Assembly (NCBI GenBank): GCA_030550075.1 | Contig: JAUQQB010000243.1 | Location: forward strand, 1 to 5,015 | Length of the DNA stretch: 5,015 nt | DNA from: Chloroflexota bacterium | GTDB taxonomy: Bacteria > Chloroflexota > Anaerolineae > Thermoflexales > Thermoflexaceae | Direction: 5' to 3' | Part shown: positions 1-4,527 of the stretch, in pieces | Numbering within the stretch: the stretch's first letter is position 1 | How the letters are laid out: each line of letters starts with the position of its first letter | Made by a program: the position numbers and the translations under genes | The notes under the pieces: model-generated | Seen by the model: the letters and a program-made list of their open reading frames with translations, nothing else | What the model was told of the DNA's origin: nothing | Databases searched by the model: none

Positions 1-75
1 CGGGTCCTGAAGGCGCTTATGGAGGACAACAGCGAGCAGTTGTACTCCAGAAACGCCGGGGAGGTCTTGAGATGA
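1..75 (+). CDS. Possible 3' end of a gene entering from the left edge
   Basis: The first reading frame is open from base 1 to a TGA at 73-75 and encodes 24 residues that look protein-like: charged and helix-forming, with LKALMEDNSEQLY near its start. If real, this is the C-terminus of a plus-strand gene that converges on the response regulator, with three bases between the two stop codons. Other frames here are also open: plus frame 3, and the minus-strand frame that continues past the regulator's stop. The fragment is therefore too short to decide on, and no family can be named. Confidence 0.28.
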   Translation, partial: RVLKALMEDNSEQLYSRNAGEVLR

Positions 76-78
76 ACT

Positions 79-777
79 CTAAGGATTCAGGCGGTAGCCT
101 TGCCGGCGCACCGTCTGGATCCAGCGCGGACGCTTGGGGTTGGTTTCCATCTTTTGACGGAGATTCCAGATATACCAGCGGAGGGCCTGGAGGGATCCTT
201 CCTGAGGTCCGCCCCAGATTGCGGTGAGCAACTCATTGATGGAGACCACCCGCCCGGCCCGCTCGGCCAGAGCGACCAGGATCGCGTATTCGATGGGGGA
301 GAGGTCCAGCGGCTGGCCCTGGAATTGCACCTGACGCTGTTCCCGATTGATGATCAGCGCTCCGTTTCCGATCTCCAGGATTGGGGATGCCGCAGGGACG
401 GCCTGGCGCACGCGCCGCAGGATCGCTTCCACCCGTGCGAGCAGTTCCTCCACCGCAAAGGGCTTGACAATGTAATCATCCCCGCCCAGGACCAATCCCC
501 GCACTCGATCCGGGATTTCCTCCAGAGCGGTCAGGAAGAGGATCGGCACCGTGGAGACCCGCCGGATGCGCCGGCAGACTTCCCAGCCTTCGATGTCGGG
601 AAGCAGCACATCCAGGATCACCACATCCGGGTTATGAAGGTCGAATAGGGAAAGCCCCTCACTCCCTGTGCCTACGGCGAGCACCTCATGGCCGCTCTGG
701 ATCAGGGCCCGCGTCAACAGATCCCGTAATAACGCGTCATCATCAATAAGCAGGATCAGCGGTTTCCCATTCATCAT
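79..777 (-). CDS. OmpR/PhoB-family response regulator
   Basis: This is a complete 232-residue two-component response regulator: a cytoplasmic, phosphorylation-controlled DNA-binding transcription factor. The N-terminal receiver domain (about 6-120) has all the conserved residues: acidic pocket D12-D14, phospho-acceptor D56 in ILDVLLPD, T83 and K105 in the KPF motif. The C-terminal winged helix (about 135-232) has the usual LSPIEYAILVAL start, the recognition-helix region around LRWYIWNLRQKM and the terminal QGYRL hairpin. The start at 777 is supported by GGGGAGGTGA about ten bases upstream; a second ATG follows at once, so translation may begin at either. No histidine kinase is adjacent in this window, so signal and target genes are unknown. 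It lies 117 bp downstream of the rhomboid gene on the same strand and probably has its own promoter in that gap. Family assignment is secure; specific function is not. Confidence 0.95.
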   Translation of the reverse strand: MMNGKPLILLIDDDALLRDLLTRALIQSGHEVLAVGTGSEGLSLFDLHNPDVVILDVLLPDIEGWEVCRRIRRVSTVPILFLTALEEIPDRVRGLVLGGDDYIVKPFAVEELLARVEAILRRVRQAVPAASPILEIGNGALIINREQRQVQFQGQPLDLSPIEYAILVALAERAGRVVSINELLTAIWGGPQEGSLQALRWYIWNLRQKMETNPKRPRWIQTVRRQGYRLNP

Positions 778-857
778 CGGTTCCCTTCACCTCCCCAGGG
801 ATTGCCAAACGGCATCGATCTTCTGAAGCCCCCATGTTTCCCAGAGATGGCAGCGAA

Positions 858-863
858 ATTATA
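858..863 (-). promoter_or_regulatory. Probable -10 element for the response regulator
   Basis: On the minus strand these bases read TATAAT, an exact SigA -10 hexamer in a notably AT-rich patch (855-886) of an otherwise GC-rich window. It lies about 80 bases upstream of the regulator's start, giving a leader of roughly 70 nt. No good TTGACA-like -35 box sits at 16-18 bp, so the promoter may depend on an activator. This is an inference from motif and position. Confidence 0.42.
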
Positions 864-888
864 TTTTCTGATTATGATTTTAACTTGC

Positions 889-900
889 TGGTGTTCACCA
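889..900. promoter_or_regulatory. 12-bp perfect palindrome upstream of the regulator promoter
   Basis: TGGTG-TT-CACCA is a perfect inverted repeat with 5-bp arms. It overlaps the rhomboid stop codon and is centred about 43 bp upstream of the predicted start point from the TATAAT at 858-863, where activators that touch the -35 region often bind. The loop is too short for a useful RNA hairpin. A role as a protein-binding site is a guess from position only. Confidence 0.22.
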
Positions 901-1608
901 CTCATACCAATCGGAGGGCCAGACCGGGCGAGGCCGGGGGCGACGGGCGAAGAGGCGGACCAGCAGCCAGCCGGCCACAAATCCGCCGATGTGGGCCCAC
1001 CAGCCGATGCCGCCCACCGAGGGGCTGGCGGTGGTGATCGCGGCCATGCCGTTAATGAACTGGAGCAGGAACCACATCACTAACAGCACGGCGGCTGGGA
1101 CTTCGAAGAAGCCCAGGCCGAAGAAGAAATAGGGGGCCAGCACCGTCACCCGCGCTCCGGGAAATAGCACCAGGTAAGCGCCCAGCACCCCGGCGATGGC
1201 TCCGCTGGCGCCGATCAGAGGGACCCGGGAGCCAGAGAGGACCAGGGTCTGGATCAGGCCGGCGATCACCCCGCACAGTAAATAGAAAACCAGATAGCGT
1301 ACATGGCCCATGCGATCTTCCACATTGTCCCCAAACACCCACAGGTAGAGCATATTGCCCAGAATATGGGCCCACCCGCCATGCAGGAACTGACTGGTAA
1401 TCAGGGTGATCAACCAGAAGGGATCCGCCCGCCCGAACAGGGCCCCCCAGACCCGAACAGGCACCGCTCCCCATGTAAACAGAAATCGATCCAGCGCCCG
1501 TGGGGACAGTGAGAGCTCAATGAGGAAGATCAGGATGTTCAGCAGGATCAGCGTCCAGTTAACGATGGGGATGGTCCGGCTTCGTGGGCTGTCGCTGATT
1601 GGAATCAT
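895..1608 (-). CDS. Rhomboid family intramembrane serine protease
   Basis: This complete 237-residue membrane protein is a rhomboid protease (peptidase family S54), which cleaves transmembrane segments of other membrane proteins inside the bilayer. The catalytic pair is visible: S135 in GASGAIAG and H206 in WWAHIGGFVAG. The HGGWAHILGNM segment (76-86) supplies the conserved H and N of the oxyanion region, and LYLWVFGDNVED follows as is usual in bacterial members. About six hydrophobic helices can be traced, starting near 17-34 and ending near 203-220, with a basic proline/arginine-rich tail. There are no extra cytoplasmic domains, so it is the minimal rhomboid core. The ATG at 1608 has an AAGGGA site about eight bases upstream, and a TATAAT lies 44 bp upstream. 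Substrate cannot be predicted. The neighbouring regulator is probably transcribed separately, so a functional link is unproven. Confidence 0.95.
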   Translation of the reverse strand: MIPISDSPRSRTIPIVNWTLILLNILIFLIELSLSPRALDRFLFTWGAVPVRVWGALFGRADPFWLITLITSQFLHGGWAHILGNMLYLWVFGDNVEDRMGHVRYLVFYLLCGVIAGLIQTLVLSGSRVPLIGASGAIAGVLGAYLVLFPGARVTVLAPYFFFGLGFFEVPAAVLLVMWFLLQFINGMAAITTASPSVGGIGWWAHIGGFVAGWLLVRLFARRPRPRPVWPSDWYEW

Positions 1609-1651
1609 TTCGGAAATCCCTTATGGGAAAGGTCAAAACCCATTATACCTC

Positions 1652-1657
1652 TTTGGA
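1652..1657 (-). promoter_or_regulatory. Probable -10 element for the rhomboid gene
   Basis: The minus strand reads TATAAT here, an exact -10 hexamer 44 bp upstream of the rhomboid start codon, which would give a leader of about 36 nt. The bases 16-18 bp further upstream are GC-rich and do not resemble a -35 box, and there is no TGn extension. The call rests on the hexamer and its distance alone. Confidence 0.42.
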
Positions 1658-1819
1658 GGAAACCGCGGAGCGGAGGCCGCGCGTTATGCGTTGCTCTTAA
1701 CGGATGCGGGGCAAGCCGCTCCTCCCCGTCGCCTGAAGGCCACAAGGCGGGCGGATCCATCGGAGAGAGGCCCTGCGGCTGGTCAGGGTCAGCCGTCTGG
1801 GGCCCGGCCATCGATGCGC
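1658..1819. other. Divergent intergenic region without a recognisable gene
   Basis: This GC-rich stretch lies between the rhomboid promoter (minus) and the tRNA promoter (plus). A long plus-strand open frame crosses it but runs on through the antisense of the rhomboid and through tRNA-Ser(UGA), so it is not a gene. Small inverted repeats are present (for example CGCCT and AGGCG around 1730-1750), but nothing stands out from chance in such GC-rich DNA. Confidence 0.6.
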
Positions 1820-1848
1820 TTGACGGAGAATGTGGAGCCAGGCATAAT
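1820..1848 (+). promoter_or_regulatory. SigA-type promoter of the serine tRNA genes
   Basis: TTGACG (1820-1825) and CATAAT (1843-1848) are separated by exactly 17 bp; each hexamer differs from consensus at one position. Transcription should start near 1855, one base before the mature tRNA-Ser(UGA) end at 1856. The spacing, quality and position right before a tRNA make this the best-supported plus-strand promoter in the window. Confidence 0.85.
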
Positions 1849-1855
1849 TGCCTAT

Positions 1856-1946
1856 GGAGGGATGGCCGAGCGGCTGAAGGCGGCGGTCTTGAAAACCGCT
1901 AGGGGGCTTGAGAGCCTCCTCGGGGGTTCAAATCCCCCTCCCTCCG
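1856..1946 (+). tRNA. tRNA-Ser (anticodon UGA)
   Basis: A complete class II tRNA cloverleaf can be drawn. The acceptor stem is GGAGGGA (1856-1862) paired with TCCCTCC (1939-1945), and the discriminator is G1946. The D stem is GCC/GGC (1865-1867 with 1879-1881). The anticodon stem is GCGGT/ACCGC with loop CTTGAAA (1888-1894), giving anticodon TGA at 1890-1892. A long variable arm (about 1901-1920) is typical of serine tRNAs, and the T arm is GGGGG-TTCAAAT-CCCCC (1922-1938). The 3' CCA is not encoded (CCT follows the discriminator), so a nucleotidyltransferase must add it. It reads UCA and, depending on wobble modification, other UCN codons. A strong promoter lies directly upstream. Confidence 0.97.
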
Positions 1947-1997
1947 CCTGGATGCTGTCCGGTGGCTCGGAGTGGGCCACTGCGGAAGCCAAAGGAG

Positions 1998-2044
1998 AAT
2001 CCGGATGACTGGGGGAACCGGTCACCCGGATTGTCTTGTTCTCT
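1998..2044 (+). terminator. Hairpin with T-rich tail between the two serine tRNAs
   Basis: AATCCGG (1998-2004) pairs with CCGGATT (2026-2032). After one A-C mismatch, TGACTGG (2006-2012) pairs with CCGGTCA (2018-2024) through one G-T wobble, closing a GGGAA loop. The tail 2031-2044 is pyrimidine-rich with interrupted Ts. This resembles an intrinsic terminator for tRNA-Ser(UGA), though weaker than the one at 2146-2183. No convincing promoter separates it from the next tRNA two bases later, so it may be a partial terminator or a processing structure. Confidence 0.6.
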
Positions 2045-2046
2045 AC

Positions 2047-2138
2047 GGAGGGGTGCCGGAGTGGCCTAACGGGACCGCCTGCTAAGCGGTGGGGGGTGCG
2101 AAAAGCCTCCCTCGAGGGTTCGAATCCCTCCCCCTCCG
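2047..2138 (+). tRNA. tRNA-Ser (anticodon GCU)
   Basis: This is a second complete class II tRNA. The acceptor stem is GGAGGGG (2047-2053) with CCCCTCC (2131-2137), and the discriminator is G2138. The D stem is CCG/CGG (2056-2058 with 2070-2072). The anticodon stem is ACCGC/GCGGT with loop CTGCTAA (2079-2085), giving anticodon GCT at 2081-2083. There is a long variable arm (about 2091-2113), and the T arm is GAGGG-TTCGAAT-CCCTC (2114-2130). CCA is not encoded. It decodes AGC and AGU, complementing the UGA-anticodon tRNA 100 bp upstream. No clear promoter of its own is visible, so co-transcription with the first tRNA is the simplest reading. Confidence 0.97.
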
Positions 2139-2145
2139 CCTGGGA

Positions 2146-2183
2146 ACGGGGCCGCGCATCACGCGCGGCCCCGTTTTTGTTTT
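2146..2183 (+). terminator. Strong intrinsic terminator of the tRNA unit
   Basis: A perfect 12-bp GC-rich stem (ACGGGGCCGCGC at 2146-2157 with its complement at 2163-2174) closes a 5-base ATCAC loop and runs into TTTTTGTTTT. It begins eight bases after the tRNA-Ser(GCU) discriminator. On the minus strand no T tract follows the stem, so it works only for plus-strand transcription. Confidence 0.95.
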
Positions 2184-2184
2184 A

Positions 2185-2292
2185 GGGTTTACGTGGCAGG
2201 CCTTTCGCCAGGGGAGTCGCGGAGCTCCCCCCGCTTGGATATTTTGAGGCTGGGGAGAGCCCTTTCGGTACCCATCCTGGCTCCACAAACCC
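2185..2292. repeat. Gene-free segment bounded by imperfect inverted repeats
   Basis: GGGTTTACGTGG (2185-2196) and CCACAAACCC (2283-2292) are inverted copies of each other apart from a two-base gap, and they bound about 108 bp of non-coding DNA between the tRNA terminator and the end of the transglycosylase gene. A smaller stem, GGGGAG/CTCCCC (2211-2216 with 2225-2230), lies inside. It could be a small palindromic repeat element or chance; only a genome-wide search could tell. The rest of the gap (2293-2396) shows nothing recognisable. Confidence 0.2.
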
Positions 2293-2396
2293 GAGGAGAG
2301 GGTCAACGGCATAGCTCCTGAAACTTTTGAAGGGTTGGGGGAGAGCGAACCGGTGAAGCCTCGGCCACGATGCCATCGACCACGAGACGTAGGAGC

Positions 2397-3071
2397 TCAT
2401 CGGATGACCCGTCGTGCAGCCTGTTCGCATAAGCTGCGCCCTCCTGCCTCCAGCCACTCCTGAAGCCGGGCGCTCTGGGCAGCTCCCTGGCGGGCATCCT
2501 CATAGATGCCGATCCCCCAATAAACGTAGCGTCGGGTCTCCGCCGTCCAGCGTTCCGGACGTCCAATGACTGTATGACCTCCGTTATAGCCTGCCAGGGC
2601 CTGCGCCACATCGCCGTTCGCCTTGCGCAATGCCTCGGCCAGATAAGAGAGTCCGGCGCGCGCGTTCGTCTCCAGATCCCACGGGTCCTCCCGGGCTCCG
2701 AAATGAAAGGGCATGACCTGAAAAAGCCCTACGGCTCCGCTGGAGGAGCGGGCCAGGGGATCCCCGCAAGATTCAATCTGCATCACCGTAGCGATCAGAT
2801 TGGGGTCCAGCTGATAAGCCTGGGCCCAGGCCAGAATCTGCGCCGACCAGCGCTGCACTTCGGGGGTGAATAAAGGGGCCAGAGCCCCAACCTCCGATGG
2901 ACGGGGAGGGGCTGATATCGGGGCAGCCATCCGTTCTATAGAGGCGACGGCCTCCGGATTCATGGTCATGGCCACCACCCCGGCCAGAGGGGTCAATAAG
3001 AGGGCCGCCAGCACTGCAATTCCAAACGGAAGACCGCGCGTGACCCAACGTTGTGCTTCCAGCGCCAGCAT
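2397..3071 (-). CDS. Membrane-anchored SLT-type lytic transglycosylase
   Basis: This 224-residue protein cleaves the glycan strands of peptidoglycan, forming anhydro-muramyl ends. A hydrophobic N-terminal segment (about 13-35) is a membrane anchor or uncleaved signal, followed by a proline/alanine-rich linker (about 50-68) that would place the enzyme outside the membrane. The SLT/lysozyme-like domain covers about 72-195 and has the catalytic glutamate E100 in IESCGDP, then GAVGLFQVMP (112-121) and ALAGYNGG (158-165), the standard motifs. ETRRYVYWG (178-186) matches the usual end of the domain. The ATG at 3071 is chosen because GGAGGTGA lies six bases upstream; an earlier in-frame ATG at 3116 would add 15 residues but would place that ribosome binding site inside the gene. 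It may act in wall turnover or in opening the wall for an envelope apparatus; nothing nearby decides this. Confidence 0.93.
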   Translation of the reverse strand: MLALEAQRWVTRGLPFGIAVLAALLLTPLAGVVAMTMNPEAVASIERMAAPISAPPRPSEVGALAPLFTPEVQRWSAQILAWAQAYQLDPNLIATVMQIESCGDPLARSSSGAVGLFQVMPFHFGAREDPWDLETNARAGLSYLAEALRKANGDVAQALAGYNGGHTVIGRPERWTAETRRYVYWGIGIYEDARQGAAQSARLQEWLEAGGRSLCEQAARRVIR

Positions 3072-3208
3072 GGATTCACCTCCAGGGATAGGAAGATCAC
3101 CCTGAGCAGCGCGCATCCAAACTAGAGGGACAATCCCCGGATTCCCTCCGCTTCACCGGGAAGGAGGCGGTTGAGCTGGATGGGCAGGCGTTGGAAGAAT
3201 GGGGAGCT

Positions 3209-3255
3209 TTTGTGGGTGGGCGAGGCTCCCTTTGGCCGCCTTGCCCACCCACAAA
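3209..3255. repeat. 18-bp inverted repeat (long hairpin)
   Basis: The arm 3209-3226 (TTTGTGGGTGGGCGAGGC) pairs with 3238-3255 over 18 bp with one G-T wobble and an 11-base loop. No T tract follows the stem on either strand, so it does not look like a normal intrinsic terminator. It lies 138-184 bp upstream of the transglycosylase start codon. It could be a dispersed palindromic repeat, a leader structure or a protein-binding site. Confidence 0.75.
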
Positions 3256-3349
3256 CATAGATTCACGCCATGTGCGACTTGCTGGGGTGGATCTAAGGAA
3301 AGAGCCTTCCGAAGTGATGTGGCAAGTCCCTCCCCCTTTCTTCCCGCTC

Positions 3350-3372
3350 CCTGAGGCCCTTTGGGCCTCAGG
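3350..3372. repeat. 10-bp perfect hairpin with 3-base loop
   Basis: CCTGAGGCCC (3350-3359) and GGGCCTCAGG (3363-3372) are perfect complements around TTT. Downstream of the membrane protein on the minus strand it would sit in the trailing RNA, but purine-rich sequence rather than Ts follows on that strand. If it ends transcription, it does so without a U tract. Confidence 0.65.
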
Positions 3373-3392
3373 AGGGGAGAGATCTTCGGGGA

Positions 3393-3423
3393 GCTGGGGC
3401 GCCGACCAAGGCGGTGCCCCAGC
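3393..3423. repeat. 12-bp hairpin downstream of the membrane protein gene
   Basis: GCTGGGGCGCCG (3393-3404) pairs with CGGTGCCCCAGC (3412-3423) through 12 bp with one G-T wobble and a 7-base loop. It starts 72 bp after the stop codon of the four-helix membrane protein (minus strand). The position suits a 3' end structure, but there is no T tract. Together with the hairpin at 3350-3372 it may stabilise or terminate that transcript. Confidence 0.6.
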
Positions 3424-3495
3424 CTCCGAACTCGCCAGGGAGAAGCTGCACATGTCGTGATTCATTCTCGTTGCCCCAACGCTGTACCTGGCCGA

Positions 3496-4227
3496 TCAGC
3501 GCGGGCCGACCCGCTCTCGAAAGGGCAAGTGGCGACGCGCCCCTTCCTGGTCCTCCGGCGCAATCAAACGAGGCCCGGGAGCAGCCCCTCGCGTCTCCTC
3601 TGCGGCTTCTGACGTCTGTGCGATCCGGGAGCCTGCCCATGCCTGAAGGCCATCGACGAGCCGACGGAACGCCGGCATCAGAAGCCCCATCAATGTGCTC
3701 ACCAGGAGGACCCGTCCCGTCCAGACCAGGAAGGCGGTAGCGGTTGGGATGTAGGGCATCGTGGTGTTCACGAGGGCCGTGCGGGGCGCGTCGGACTGTG
3801 CCAGTGGCGAGGCCATCAATGCCAGTGTGACCGCCCACCACTTGAGCAGGGCGTTGGCCCCTGAAGCCAGGAGCCAAGCCACCAGCACATACCAGAAGCC
3901 GGGCTTCTCCCGCTCCGTGGGAATCGAGAGATAGAGCAAGCCGGATAAATCCACCAGCCACAGGCCCAACGCCAGCAACATCCCCCAGGTCACCCCATCG
4001 GCGGTCAGGTTGCCGAAGAGCATGGTCAACGCATATTGAGAGGCCGAGTAATTGAACCACTCCAATGCCAGCCACCCGCCTGCCATCATCAGCCCAATTA
4101 CCAGCGGCGCTCCGATCTCCACACTGGATACCGGAGCCGGCTCAGCCGATCCAGGGATCTCCTCCTCGTGGCCCGGTCGGGGAGCCAGATCTTCCGGTCG
4201 AGCGGTCTGGAACCAGTGCCAGGCCAT
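3496..4227 (-). CDS. Unrecognised four-helix integral membrane protein
   Basis: I do not recognise the family of this complete 243-residue protein. Residues 1-38 are hydrophilic and rich in Pro and Glu. Four hydrophobic segments follow at about 39-58, 80-101, 111-138 and 163-185, with a shorter hydrophobic patch at 64-72. The C-terminal 55 residues are charged and probably cytoplasmic (ending FRERVGPR). The third segment has a Trp pair after a lysine (LLKWWAV), and the second contains an acidic residue (WLVDLSG). No catalytic or metal motif is visible. The start at 4227 has AAGGAGG five to seven bases upstream. A near-consensus promoter and a perfect palindrome lie directly upstream, so expression is probably controlled by a repressor. 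It is likely transcribed alone: the next upstream gene ends 300 bp away. Codon-like composition and helix pattern make the gene real; function is unknown. Confidence 0.85.
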   Translation of the reverse strand: MAWHWFQTARPEDLAPRPGHEEEIPGSAEPAPVSSVEIGAPLVIGLMMAGGWLALEWFNYSASQYALTMLFGNLTADGVTWGMLLALGLWLVDLSGLLYLSIPTEREKPGFWYVLVAWLLASGANALLKWWAVTLALMASPLAQSDAPRTALVNTTMPYIPTATAFLVWTGRVLLVSTLMGLLMPAFRRLVDGLQAWAGSRIAQTSEAAEETRGAAPGPRLIAPEDQEGARRHLPFRERVGPR

Positions 4228-4237
4228 TCGAACCTCC

Positions 4238-4255
4238 TTAGAACATTTGTTCTAA
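4238..4255. promoter_or_regulatory. 18-bp perfect palindromic operator, LexA-box-like
   Basis: TTAGAACA and TGTTCTAA are perfect inverted arms around two bases. The site lies just downstream of the predicted start point and touches the ribosome binding site, the classic place for a repressor to block transcription. Its core, GAAC-N4-GTTC, matches the core of the Gram-positive LexA (SOS) box, although the outer C/G of that consensus is replaced by A/T here. Another repressor with GAAC half-sites is also possible. Confidence 0.65.
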
Positions 4256-4266
4256 TCCGCAACCTC

Positions 4267-4295
4267 ATCATAGCACCGGATGAATTGGGCGTCAA
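4267..4295 (-). promoter_or_regulatory. SigA-type promoter of the membrane protein gene
   Basis: On the minus strand TTGACG (4290-4295) and TATGAT (4267-4272) are separated by exactly 17 bp; each is one base from consensus. Predicted initiation near 4260 gives a leader of about 33 nt, which would begin just before the palindrome at 4238-4255. Confidence 0.85.
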
Positions 4296-4297
4296 GT

Positions 4298-4310
4298 CTG
4301 GTTTAACCAG
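4298..4310. promoter_or_regulatory. 13-bp palindrome upstream of the -35 box
   Basis: CTGGTT-T-AACCAG is a perfect inverted repeat with 6-bp arms centred on one base, three bases upstream of the -35 hexamer at 4290-4295. Its sequence differs from the operator at 4238-4255, so it would bind a different protein. A regulatory role is inferred from position only. Confidence 0.3.
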
Positions 4311-4415
4311 CGTTCCTTTCCGCGGGCCAAAGGGCTTATAAGGGGAAGGGAAAAGGTGTTGAGGGTTGAGCGCGGTCCCGAAACGCAAAATCCGCGTTGC
4401 AAAGCGGAGGAGTTC

Positions 4416-4440
4416 CTTCAACAAAAGTTACTTGGGTAAC
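4416..4440 (-). terminator. Weak candidate terminator after the zinc-ribbon gene
   Basis: On the minus strand GTTAC-CCAA-GTAAC (4440-4427) is followed directly by TTTTGTTG. The T tract is good but the stem is only 5 bp, so termination would be inefficient. It lies about 90 bp downstream of the stop codon of the 86-residue gene. Confidence 0.35.
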
Positions 4441-4527
4441 CAGCCGCGCGGACGCCTGGAAGGGGAGAGCCGGGCCTCTGGGATGCTTCCAATGTCATTG
4501 GGCTGAGGGATGGCGAAAATCGCGCGC

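Larger units (their letters stand above)
3072..3495. other. 424-bp gene-free region with three strong hairpins
   Basis: No credible gene lies between the transglycosylase start and the stop of the upstream membrane protein. The open frames across it have low-complexity Ser/Pro/Gly/Arg composition, and the only good ribosome binding site is the one serving the transglycosylase. The notable content is three inverted repeats (3209-3255, 3350-3372 and 3393-3423), listed separately. A promoter for the transglycosylase must lie here, but no clear -35/-10 pair is visible. Confidence 0.6.

Noticed and set aside
100..648. 182-codon plus-strand open frame
   Set aside because: It is the antisense shadow of the response regulator, whose conserved residues prove the minus-strand reading.
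1406..2008. 200-codon plus-strand open frame
   Set aside because: It runs antisense through the rhomboid gene and then through tRNA-Ser(UGA), so it cannot be a normal coding region.
3072..3116. Upstream start (ATG at 3116) for the lytic transglycosylase
   Set aside because: The strong GGAGGTGA at the ideal distance from the ATG at 3071 would be inside the gene, and the added 15 residues would place a polar stretch before the anchor without any supporting site.
2131..3337. Possible attachment-site duplication of the tRNA-Ser(GCU) 3' end, with TCCCTCCCCCT recurring at 3328-3338
   Set aside because: Only 11 low-complexity C/T bases match, there is no integrase gene between the copies, and similar C/T tracts occur elsewhere in the window.
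3097..3465. 122-codon minus-strand open frame in the hairpin region
   Set aside because: It reads straight through two of the three hairpins, its composition is Ser/Pro/Gly/Arg-rich, and it overlaps the transglycosylase ribosome binding site region without a start site of its own.
3368..4075. 235-codon minus-strand open frame overlapping the membrane protein
   Set aside because: It lies out of frame inside the four-helix gene, has Gly/Arg/Pro-rich low-complexity composition and no ribosome binding site. The overlapped gene has clear helices, a Shine-Dalgarno site and a promoter.
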